Source: an uncultured Oscillospiraceae bacterium | GTDB taxonomy: Bacteria; Bacillota; Clostridia; Oscillospirales; Oscillospiraceae | Length of the DNA: 41,983 nucleotides | Reading direction: 5' to 3' | NCBI GenBank assembly: GCA_934591745.1 | Contig: CAKTPQ010000015.1 | Location: 1-41,983, forward strand | Shown: positions 7,346 to 13,676 of the stretch, piece after piece | How positions within the stretch are numbered: position 1 is the stretch's first letter | How the letters are laid out: every line of letters begins with the position of its first letter | Made by a program: the position numbers and the translations under genes | Notes under the pieces: model-generated | Database searches by the model: none | Told to the model about the DNA's origin: nothing | The model's input: only the letters and a program-made list of their open reading frames with translations

Positions 7346-7362
7346 TCGCGGAAAGCTCCGCG
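7346..7362 (-). promoter_or_regulatory. Small hairpin after the cysE leader stop codon
   Basis: CGCGGA-GCTT-TCCGCG immediately follows the leader-peptide TAA. It separates the leader ORF from the attenuator terminator and may act as a spacer or pause element. CCGCGT near the leader Shine-Dalgarno (about 7482-7477) can also pair with ACGCGG here, another alternative structure. Confidence 0.5.
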
Positions 7363-7461
7363 TTACCTGGCAGAAAGCGTATGACCCTTTTGGGCGCAGC
7401 AGACCGTGCCCGCACAGACGGCGGACAGACAACAGATACAGATGGTCTGCTTGACGATCAT
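7363..7461 (-). CDS. Cysteine-rich leader peptide of cysE (32 aa)
   Basis: A 32-codon ORF, MIVKQTICICCLSAVC then AGTVCCAQKGHTLSAR, with six Cys codons (positions 8, 10, 11, 16, 21, 22). Four are TGT, in a GC-rich genome where TGC is expected to dominate. AAGGAG ends six bases before the ATG. The ORF lies between a sigma-70-type promoter and the 13-bp terminator in front of cysE. By analogy with trp and his leaders, slow decoding of Cys codons when charged tRNA-Cys is scarce should favour read-through into cysE. A T-box is the main alternative; I see no clear T-box TGGN antiterminator sequence. Expression is predicted, not shown. Confidence 0.8.
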   Translation of the reverse strand: MIVKQTICICCLSAVCAGTVCCAQKGHTLSAR

Positions 7462-7503
7462 ACGCTTCTCCTTTTTACGCGGCTCTTATCCGCGCTGTAT
7501 TTT

Positions 7504-7532
7504 ATTATACGGGACGAAAGGCGGGGCGTCTA
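7504..7532 (-). promoter_or_regulatory. Promoter of the cysE leader transcript
   Basis: On the minus strand TAGACG (7532-7527), 17 bp, TATAAT (7509-7504). The predicted start near 7497 gives a leader of about 230 nt before the cysE ATG. It diverges from the plus-strand promoter at 7592-7620. Confidence 0.7.
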
Positions 7533-7591
7533 TGTGCAGGATGGACAAAAAGCAGAGCGATGTACTGGGTAAATGTTGTGGCAGCTCCCAG

Positions 7592-7620
7592 TTGACTTTC
7601 GCGTTTTAAAGTTCTAAAAT
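7592..7620 (+). promoter_or_regulatory. Promoter of the transporter/amidohydrolase operon leader
   Basis: TTGACT (7592-7597), 17 bp, TAAAAT (7615-7620): a strong sigma-70-type promoter. A start near 7627 gives a leader of about 325 nt before the transporter ATG. Confidence 0.75.
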
Positions 7621-7670
7621 CAGCACTATCAAAAACAAGTCGGCCCGGTGCCGGCGGAAGGGAGACAAAC

Positions 7671-7823
7671 ATGGCCCGTCACATGATGCGTCAGGATATG
7701 ATCCACAACGACATGGCACAGAACCATGCCGCCGTCTCCTATTATGCCGGTAACAGCTCCTATTTCTGGGGCTTCTTTTGGTACGCCTATTTTTGCGGCG
7801 ATTCCCGATACCGGCTGACATGA
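7671..7823 (+). CDS. Aromatic-rich leader peptide (50 aa)
   Basis: A 50-codon ORF starting MARHMMRQDMIHND, with GGAAGGGAG six bases before the ATG. It has six Tyr, four Phe and two Trp. Codons 31-41 (7761-7793) read YFWGFFWYAYF, nine of eleven aromatic. It ends at the TGA at 7821-7823 and is followed 34 bases later by an intrinsic terminator, then by the transporter gene. Composition and position are those of an attenuation leader sensing charged aromatic tRNAs. A translated membrane-active microprotein is a less likely alternative, since the aromatic block is short and the N-terminal half is polar and Met/His-rich. Confidence 0.72.
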   Translation: MARHMMRQDMIHNDMAQNHAAVSYYAGNSSYFWGFFWYAYFCGDSRYRLT

Positions 7824-7862
7824 CATGCGCGACCCGACTTCCTCACAAGAGTCGATCAGCGG
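7811..7862 (+). promoter_or_regulatory. Candidate antiterminator in the aromatic leader
   Basis: CCGGCTGA (7811-7818, overlapping the last leader codons) can pair with TCAGCGG (7856-7862) with one bulged base. An inner stem CGACT/AGTCG (7835-7839 with 7850-7854) lies within it. The right side overlaps the first five bases of the terminator 5' arm, so the two structures exclude each other. A ribosome stalled on codons 38-41 should leave 7811-7818 free, while one at the stop codon would cover it. Confidence 0.55.
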
Positions 7863-7895
7863 CTTCGTCGTTCAGACGGGGCCGCTTTCTTTATT
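7858..7895 (+). terminator. Attenuator terminator before the transporter gene
   Basis: AGCGGCTTCGTC (7858-7869), loop GTTCA, GACGGGGCCGCT (7875-7886), then TTCTTTATT. The 12-bp stem includes two G-U pairs. It lies about 60 bases before the transporter ATG, with no promoter between, so it is part of the operon leader. Confidence 0.85.
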
Positions 7896-7953
7896 GGCAG
7901 AACTTACAAAAAATGGAAAATCACAAACGAAAAAGGAAAAGGAGAAAATCAAA

Positions 7954-9135
7954 ATGAATGCGATCTTAGCTGCGGCGGTCATCTTTGTGGTGTTCGCCAT
8001 CGGAGATATGATCTCCGCCAAAACAAAAGCCATTGTGTCCATGCTGCTGGTGGCATCCGTGGTGTTCCTGGCCGGCTTCTGGGCAGGCATCTTCCCCACC
8101 ACCATGTTCGCCGACTCCACGCTGCTGAGCATGGCCGGCCTGCTGGTGACCATGCTGCTGGTACACCTGGGCACCACTATCCGGCTCCGCGATTTCGGCG
8201 CCCAGTGGCGCACCGTCATCATCTCGGCGGTGGCGTGCATCGCCATCTCCGCCGCCGTGTTCTTCATCGGCCAGCTCATCATTGACCGGGGCTTCGCGCT
8301 GGTGGGCGCGCCCATCCTGTCCGGCGGCGTGGTGGCCACGCTGACCATGCAGGATATGGCCAACAAGGCCAACCTCCCTGATCTGGCGGTGTTCGCCACA
8401 CTGGTCATGTGCGCCCAGGGCTTCGTGGGTTACCCCGTGGCCTCCCTGTGCCTCAAGAGCGAGGCCAAGCGCATCAAGGCGAAGATCGACGCCGGTGAGC
8501 TGCCGGTGGATACCGCTGCCGGAGCCGCTCAGGCTGCCGCCGCGGGCCGGAAGAAGCTGATCCCCGCACTGCCCGACAAGTACAACACCCCCAACGCCAT
8601 TATTGCCAAGGTCATTCTGGTGGCCCTGCTGTCCGTGTGGGTGTCCAGCCTGTTCCACGACGCCGTCAACAAGCTGGTGTGGTGCCTGATCTTCGGCGTG
8701 CTCTGCAAGGAGCTGGGCTTCCTGGATGAGGACGCGCTGGGCAAGGCCCACGCCACCGGTATCGTGATGCCCATCATCACCCTGTCCATCTTCACCAACC
8801 TGGCCTCCGCCACCCCCGAGATGGTGGGCAGCATGGTCGTCCCCCTGCTGGTGTGCGTGGTCATCGGTACCATCGCCTTCTCCGTGGTGTCCATCCTGGT
8901 GGGCAAGATCTTCGGCTACAGCTGGCAGATGTCCGTGGCCATCGGCAGCTCCTGCCTGTTCGGCTTCCCCGGCACCGTCATCATCTCCAACGAGGTCTCT
9001 GAGTCCACCGGCACCACCGCCGCGGAGAAGGCCGCCATCAATGCGGAGATCATGCCCAAAATGCTGGTGGCCGGCATGGTCACCGTGTCCATCACCTCCG
9101 TGCTGGTGGCCGGCGTTATGAGCGCATGGCTGTAA
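7954..9135 (+). CDS. Predicted multi-pass membrane transporter, family not recognised
   Basis: A 393-residue, very hydrophobic protein with about ten membrane spans. It has two Gly-rich segments in similar places of the two halves (GAPILSGGVVATLTMQD and SSCLFGFPGTVIISNE), which recall the re-entrant loops of secondary transporters with two inverted halves such as the Na+/glutamate symporters. A polar linker rich in Ala and Lys at about residues 175-205 separates the halves. I cannot assign a family with confidence. The ATG at 7954 has AGGAG 9 bases upstream; the open frame extends upstream to 7825 but crosses the attenuator terminator. It is cotranscribed with an M20 amidohydrolase 35 bp downstream, so uptake or exchange of that enzyme's substrate or product is likely. 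Confidence 0.75.
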   Translation: MNAILAAAVIFVVFAIGDMISAKTKAIVSMLLVASVVFLAGFWAGIFPTTMFADSTLLSMAGLLVTMLLVHLGTTIRLRDFGAQWRTVIISAVACIAISAAVFFIGQLIIDRGFALVGAPILSGGVVATLTMQDMANKANLPDLAVFATLVMCAQGFVGYPVASLCLKSEAKRIKAKIDAGELPVDTAAGAAQAAAAGRKKLIPALPDKYNTPNAIIAKVILVALLSVWVSSLFHDAVNKLVWCLIFGVLCKELGFLDEDALGKAHATGIVMPIITLSIFTNLASATPEMVGSMVVPLLVCVVIGTIAFSVVSILVGKIFGYSWQMSVAIGSSCLFGFPGTVIISNEVSESTGTTAAEKAAINAEIMPKMLVAGMVTVSITSVLVAGVMSAWL

Positions 9136-9170
9136 GTTCCGTGCTTTGATGGGAAAGGAGTTCTCTAAAA

Positions 9171-10355
9171 ATGTCTGATATCCGCACCTATATAGATAGT
9201 ATTTTTGACGAGCTGGTGGCTATCCGCCGCGACATCCACGCCCACCCCGAGACGGGCATGCAGGAGGTACGCACCTCCGCCCTCATCCGCTCGGAGCTGG
9301 AGAAGATGGGCGTGGACGAGATCCAGCAGCCCCTGCCCACCGCCGTGGTGGCGCTGATCCACGGCAAGAAAGGCCCCGGCAAGTGCGTGGCGCTCCGCGC
9401 CGACATCGACGCCCTGCCCGTCCACGAGGAGAGCGGCGTGCCCTTCGCCAGCGAGTACGAGGGCAAGATGCACGCCTGCGGCCACGACCTGCATACCACC
9501 ATGCTGCTGGGCGCGGCCAGGACGCTGTGCCACTTCCGTGACCGGTTCGCCGGCACCGTCAAGCTGATCTTTGAGCCCAGCGAGGATCTGATGCCCGGCG
9601 GCGCACGGAAGCTGGTGGAGGCGGGCGTCATGGAGAATCCCCATGTGGACGCCATCTTCGGCCAGCACGTCTGCCCCTCCGAAAACGACACCGTGGGCCG
9701 GATGCAGCTGTACAAGGGCTATTTCACCAGTGCCGTGGACCTGTTCCACATCGCTGTCCACGGCAAGAGCGGCCACGGCTCCGCACCCCACACCGCCCAC
9801 GACGCCATCGCCTGTGCCGGGTATCTCATCACCGTTTTGCAGACGGTGGTCTCCCGCCGCATCGACCCCATGGATTCCGCCGTATTGACGGTGGGTACCA
9901 TGTCCGGCGGCGACGCGGTGAACATCACCGCCGGTGAAGCGCAGATGGTGGCGGTGCTGCGCAGCTTCAGCGATGCGGCACGGGATACCGCCATCGAAGA
10001 GGTGCAGCGTATTTGCAAGGGCATCGGTATCGCCTTCAACTGCGACATCGAGGTGAGGCTGGAGGAGGGCTACGCCCTGCAGTACAACGATGGCGAGATG
10101 ATCGACCTGGTGGACAAGGCCGTTACCGCCGCCGGCGGCAGGACCGAGTTCATCGAGAAGCCCTTCTCCGGCAGCGAGGATTTCAGCTTTTTCGGCAAGC
10201 TGACCAACACACCCTCCGCCTTTATGATGATCGACGCCGGACGGGGCGAGGAGCTGGTATCCCTCCACAACGGCAAGATCGTGTTCAACGAGGACGTCAT
10301 GAAGCACGGTGTCACCGGCCTGACCGCCATCGCGCTGGAGTATCTCAGCAGATGA
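9171..10355 (+). CDS. M20D-family amidohydrolase (N-acyl amino acid hydrolase type)
   Basis: A 394-residue metallohydrolase of the hippurate/IAA-amino acid hydrolase subgroup. Metal-site motifs are visible in order: RRDIHAHPETGMQE, ALRADIDALPV, HACGHDLHTTMLLGAA, EPSEDLMPGGARKL, GQHVCPSE and, near the end, SGSEDFSFF. The lid-domain GKSGHGSAPH is also present. Such enzymes cleave the amide bond of N-acylated amino acids, often with aromatic or hydrophobic side chains; some are carboxypeptidase-like. AAAGGAG precedes the ATG. It is the second and last gene of the operon behind the aromatic leader peptide, which suggests, without proving, that it releases Phe, Tyr or Trp from conjugates. Confidence 0.9.
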   Translation: MSDIRTYIDSIFDELVAIRRDIHAHPETGMQEVRTSALIRSELEKMGVDEIQQPLPTAVVALIHGKKGPGKCVALRADIDALPVHEESGVPFASEYEGKMHACGHDLHTTMLLGAARTLCHFRDRFAGTVKLIFEPSEDLMPGGARKLVEAGVMENPHVDAIFGQHVCPSENDTVGRMQLYKGYFTSAVDLFHIAVHGKSGHGSAPHTAHDAIACAGYLITVLQTVVSRRIDPMDSAVLTVGTMSGGDAVNITAGEAQMVAVLRSFSDAARDTAIEEVQRICKGIGIAFNCDIEVRLEEGYALQYNDGEMIDLVDKAVTAAGGRTEFIEKPFSGSEDFSFFGKLTNTPSAFMMIDAGRGEELVSLHNGKIVFNEDVMKHGVTGLTAIALEYLSR

Positions 10356-10396
10356 CCCAATAACGACAACACATTACCTTCCTTACAATTTTGCAG

Positions 10397-10425
10397 AAAC
10401 GGCGCACAGATCGTGCGCCGTTTTT
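10397..10425 (+). terminator. Terminator of the transporter/amidohydrolase operon
   Basis: AAACGGCGCAC / GTGCGCCGTTT, five-base loop, then T, about 40 bases after the amidohydrolase stop. Confidence 0.9.
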
Positions 10426-10451
10426 GCGTGTGTGAGGGGAGGGCGGGCAGG

Positions 10452-10475
10452 AAAACGTGCCGGGGGCACGTTTTT
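10452..10475. terminator. Second hairpin between convergent operons
   Basis: AAAACGTGCC / GGCACGTTTT with a three-base loop and A/T runs on both sides, so it may work on either strand as a back-up. It is followed by a further GC dyad AGCCGC / GCGGCT (about 10475-10494). Confidence 0.65.
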
Positions 10476-10520
10476 AGCCGCCGACCGCAGCGGCTGTGCC
10501 GCGAGGACACCTCAGTTCCG

Positions 10521-10556
10521 AAAGAAACAAAGGCCCCTGCCGAAGCAGGAGCCTTT
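10521..10556 (-). terminator. Terminator of rplM-rpsI
   Basis: On the minus strand AAAGGCTCCTGC, loop TTCGG, CAGGGGCCTTT, then GTTTCTTT, about 20 bases after the rpsI stop. An outer 11-bp inverted repeat, CACCTCAGTTC (10508-10518) with its complement inside the end of rpsI (10588-10598), encloses it. Confidence 0.85.
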
Positions 10557-10576
10557 GCGGAAAGCGAAGTATAAAC

Positions 10577-10981
10577 TCAGCGCTTGGAGAACTGAGGTGC
10601 GCGGCGGGCGGCCTTCAGACCGTACTTCTTGCGCTCCTTCATACGAGGATCGCGGGTCAGGAAGCCGGCCTTCTTCAGGATGGCGCGGTACTCGGGGTTC
10701 ACCAGCAGCAGAGCGCGGCTGATGCCGTGGCGCAGGGCGCCGGCCTGACCGGACACGCCGCCGCCCTCGACGGTGGCAACGATGTCCACCTTGCCCAGGG
10801 TGTTGGTGGCGTTCAGGGGCTGACGGACCACCATCTTCAGAGTCTCCAGACCGAAGTACTCGTCGATGTCGCGGCCGTTGATGGTGATGGAGCCGGTGCC
10901 GTTCTCAAACAGGTGCACGCGGGCCACGGAGGACTTGCGGCGGCCAGTGCCGTACTTGTAGGGGTTCTTGGACTGATACAT
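10577..10981 (-). CDS. rpsI: 30S ribosomal protein S9
   Basis: A 134-residue basic protein with the S9 signatures [41 protein letters not shown] and [10 protein letters not shown], and the C-terminal tail ending in Lys-Arg that reaches the ribosomal P site. It follows rplM by 14 bases with its Shine-Dalgarno site in the gap, forming the universal rplM-rpsI operon. Confidence 0.98.
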   Translation of the reverse strand: MYQSKNPYKYGTGRRKSSVARVHLFENGTGSITINGRDIDEYFGLETLKMVVRQPLNATNTLGKVDIVATVEGGGVSGQAGALRHGISRALLLVNPEYRAILKKAGFLTRDPRMKERKKYGLKAARRAPQFSKR

Positions 10982-10995
10982 TCTCTTTTTCCTCC

Positions 10996-11421
10996 TTACT
11001 TGACCAGCTCGGGCTTCTGAGCGGCATGGTCATGCTGCTCGCCGGCATAGATGTGCAGACGCTTCAGAGAGTCCTTGGTGACGATGTTGCGGGGCATCAT
11101 GCCGCGGACGGCCACGCGCATGGCCAGCTCGGGCTTGTCCTGCATCAGGATGCGGTACTTGGTCTCCTTCAGACCGCCCACCCAGCCGGAGTGGGTGCGA
11201 TAGTACTTCTGCTCCATCTTGTTGCCGGTCAGAACGGCCTTGCCGGCGTTGATGACGATGACGTTGTCGCCGCAGTCGGCATGGGGGGTATAGGTGACTT
11301 TGCCCTTACCGCGCAGCAGGTCGGCCACGATGACGGCGGTCTTGCCCAGGGGCTTGCCGGCGGCGTCAACGACGTACCACTTGCGCTCGATGTTGGCCTT
11401 GTTTGCCATGAAAGTGGACAT
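10996..11421 (-). CDS. rplM: 50S ribosomal protein L13
   Basis: A 141-residue protein with L13 marks: [50 protein letters not shown] and [21 protein letters not shown] chose the ATG at 11421 because GGAGG lies about 9 bases upstream; the longer open frame reaches back into the promoter region. First gene of the rplM-rpsI operon. In some Firmicutes L13 represses its own operon through a leader RNA, and the structured leader seen here may serve that. Confidence 0.97.
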   Translation of the reverse strand: MSTFMANKANIERKWYVVDAAGKPLGKTAVIVADLLRGKGKVTYTPHADCGDNVIVINAGKAVLTGNKMEQKYYRTHSGWVGGLKETKYRILMQDKPELAMRVAVRGMMPRNIVTKDSLKRLHIYAGEQHDHAAQKPELVK

Positions 11422-11434
11422 GGTTTTCTTCCTC

Positions 11435-11513
11435 CAATTTATAATAATGTATGCTTTACATTTCCGTGTGCCCTTGCTAAAATCGGGACAGAGAAAGCGC
11501 ACTGAACGCGCAA
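11435..11513 (-). ncRNA. Possible ribosomal-protein leader RNA upstream of rplM
   Basis: The leader of about 90 nt between the promoter start and rplM contains CTTGC/GCAAG pairing around an inner GCG-rich hairpin, followed by an AT-rich stretch before the Shine-Dalgarno site. This is compatible with the L13 leader family known in Firmicutes, but I could not align it to the consensus. Confidence 0.35.
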
Positions 11514-11518
11514 GCATA

Positions 11519-11547
11519 TTTATAGCATAGCGCGGCGGGATTGTCAA
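11519..11547 (-). promoter_or_regulatory. rplM-rpsI promoter
   Basis: On the minus strand a consensus TTGACA (11547-11542), 17 bp, TATAAA (11524-11519). Confidence 0.85.
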
Positions 11548-11653
11548 CATCAATTTCATTTACGGCAATAACATCTGATGTTTTCTTTGATTATCTCTTG
11601 TTTTCTCTCGTTTTCTCAAAACGCAAATTCGTTTTTACGGGGAGGAACACCGT

Positions 11654-12379
11654 ATGCAGCATATATTGGGGCTTGTCCGCCGCTGCGTGGAGGACTACAA
11701 CATGATCGAGGCGGGGGAGACGGTGGCGGTCGGCGTGTCCGGCGGCAAGGACAGCCTGCTGACGCTGACGGCGCTGGCGCGGCTGCGGGCGTTCTACCCC
11801 AAGCCGTTTCAGGTGCAGGCCATCACGCTGGAGACGGGGATGCCGGACATGAATTTCCAGCCGGTGGCGGACTACTGCGAGGAGCTGGACGTGCCCTATA
11901 TCCGCATCGCGGTGCCGGTATACGACATCGTGTTCCGGGAGCGGCAGGAGAAGAATCCCTGCTCCCTGTGCGCCAAGCTGCGGCGGGGCAGCCTGCACAC
12001 GGCTCTGACGGAACGGGGCATCCATAAGATCGCGCTGGGACACCACTACGATGACGCGGTGGAGACGCTTTTGATGAACCTGCTGTTTGAGGGGCGCATC
12101 GGCTGCTTCCAGCCGGTGACGTATCTGGACAGGACGGGCGTCACCCAGATTCGGCCCCTGCTGTACTGCAAAGAGGAGGACATCCGGCGTATGGCGGCGA
12201 AGCTCCGGCTGCCGGTGGTGAAGAACACCTGCCCCATGGACGGACACAGCCGCCGGCAGGAGGTGAAGGAGCTTATCGCCGGGCTGGAGGGGCGGTACCC
12301 CGACCTGAAGAAGAAGCTGTTCGGCGCGGTGCAGCGCTACCCGCTGTACGGCTGGGACCTGACGAAGGAGGAGCGGTGA
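11654..12379 (+). CDS. TtcA-like tRNA-thiolation ATPase (PP-loop, 4Fe-4S type)
   Basis: A 241-residue N-type ATP pyrophosphatase. The PP-loop SGGKDS is at 29-34, GHHYDD at 129-134, and three candidate iron-sulfur ligands are present: C103 and C106 (PCSLC) and C193 (TCPMDG). This arrangement is that of the TtcA/TtuA family, which activates tRNA by adenylation and inserts sulfur through a 4Fe-4S cluster. TtcA makes 2-thiocytidine at position 32, but the exact target here is not certain. First of three close genes; the MFS gene starts 1 base after its stop, so they are probably cotranscribed despite different roles. Confidence 0.85.
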   Translation: MQHILGLVRRCVEDYNMIEAGETVAVGVSGGKDSLLTLTALARLRAFYPKPFQVQAITLETGMPDMNFQPVADYCEELDVPYIRIAVPVYDIVFRERQEKNPCSLCAKLRRGSLHTALTERGIHKIALGHHYDDAVETLLMNLLFEGRIGCFQPVTYLDRTGVTQIRPLLYCKEEDIRRMAAKLRLPVVKNTCPMDGHSRRQEVKELIAGLEGRYPDLKKKLFGAVQRYPLYGWDLTKEER

Positions 12380-12380
12380 C

Positions 12381-13676
12381 ATGATGAAAAGACCCTTTGC
12401 CCTGGGCGGGCGGACATGGGCGGCACTGCTGGTGTTCGGCCTGTTCGGTCAGATTGCCTGGGTCATCGAGAATATGTACTTCAACGTGTTCCTGTACAAC
12501 ACCATCTCCGGCGACCCGGCCATGATCGCGGCTATGGTGGCGTGGAGCGCCGTGACGGCCACCGTCACCACGTTGGTGATGGGGGCGCTCAGCGATAGAC
12601 TGGGGCGGCGGAAGGCCTTTATCGTGGCGGGCTATCTGCTGTGGGGCGTCAGCATCGCGGCCTTCGGGCTGGTGCATGTGCCCGTCGTCAGCTGGGATAC
12701 AGCGGCGGCACATGCGGCCCACGCCACGGCGGTGCTGGTGGTGATACTGGACTGCGTGATGACGTTTTTCGGCTCCACCGCCAACGACGCGGCGTTCAAC
12801 GCATGGGTGACGGATGTCACCGTACCGGAGAACCGGGGCCGGGTGGAGACGGTGCTGGCGGTGATGCCGCTGGTGGCCATGCTGGTGGTGTTCGGCGCGC
12901 TGGACGGTCTGACGCAGAGGGGCCAGTGGAACATCTTCTTTTACATTGTGGGTGGCCTGACGCTGCTGGGCGGCGTGCTGGGCTGCTTCCTCATCAAGGA
13001 GCCGCCGCTGGAGCGGGGGCAGGGGACGTATTTTTCCAACATCCTGTACGGCCTGCGGCCGTCGGTGGTCAAGGGACACCCGGCGCTGTATCTGGCGCTG
13101 GCATGTCTGGGGGTGTACTGCATGAGCCAGCAGGTGTACATGCCGTACCTCATCATCTACATCCAGCGGTTCCTGGGTATCACGGACTACACGTTCCTGC
13201 TGGCGGGAGTGCTGATCGTCAGCTCGGCGGCGTCGGTGCTGATGGGGCGGCCTATCGACCGGTTGGGCAAGCTGCGGTGCCTGCTGCCCGCCGCCGGCGT
13301 GGGCGTCGCGGGACTGGTGCTGATGTACTTCGCCCGGGGCCAGTGGTTCGTGCTGTGCGCCGGCATCGTCATGCTGGGCGGCGGCATGGTGGTCTCCGCC
13401 TGCTGCAACGGGCTGATCCGGGACTATACGCCGGAGGGCAAGGCCGGGCTGTTCCAGGGCATCCGCATCCTGTTTCAGGTGCTGCTGCCCATGGTGACGG
13501 GGCCGTATATCGGCGTGGCCGTCATCGGGGCCACGGGCATGACCTATGAGGAGCTGGGCGTGGTGAAGCAGGTGCCCACGGCGGAGATATTTTTGGCGTC
13601 GGCGGTGGTGCTGATGCTGCTGGCGGTGCCGGTGTACTTCCTGCGCAGGCAGGTGAGAAAGGGGGCGGCGGTATGA
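12381..13676 (+). CDS. MFS transporter (glycoside/sugar-cation symporter type)
   Basis: A 431-residue protein with about twelve membrane spans and the MFS loop 2-3 motif GALSDRLGRRKAF, with a related GRPIDRLGKLR in the second half. N-terminal residues of the form GQIAWVIENMYFNVFLYN resemble SLC45/GPH-like sugar porters. AAGGAGGAG stands 7 bases before the ATG. It overlaps the downstream GH2 glycosidase by four bases (ATGA), so translation is coupled. That strongly suggests it imports the oligosaccharide or glycoside the GH2 enzyme cleaves. Substrate not determinable. Confidence 0.85.
   Translation: MMKRPFALGGRTWAALLVFGLFGQIAWVIENMYFNVFLYNTISGDPAMIAAMVAWSAVTATVTTLVMGALSDRLGRRKAFIVAGYLLWGVSIAAFGLVHVPVVSWDTAAAHAAHATAVLVVILDCVMTFFGSTANDAAFNAWVTDVTVPENRGRVETVLAVMPLVAMLVVFGALDGLTQRGQWNIFFYIVGGLTLLGGVLGCFLIKEPPLERGQGTYFSNILYGLRPSVVKGHPALYLALACLGVYCMSQQVYMPYLIIYIQRFLGITDYTFLLAGVLIVSSAASVLMGRPIDRLGKLRCLLPAAGVGVAGLVLMYFARGQWFVLCAGIVMLGGGMVVSACCNGLIRDYTPEGKAGLFQGIRILFQVLLPMVTGPYIGVAVIGATGMTYEELGVVKQVPTAEIFLASAVVLMLLAVPVYFLRRQVRKGAAV

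Noticed and set aside
7350..7375. T-box-like GGTAACGCGG after the cysE leader ORF
   Set aside because: It resembles the T-box antiterminator's ACCGCGG part, but the required TGGN that pairs with the tRNA acceptor end is absent. The region is better explained by the leader ORF stop codon and a small hairpin. A covariance search would settle it.
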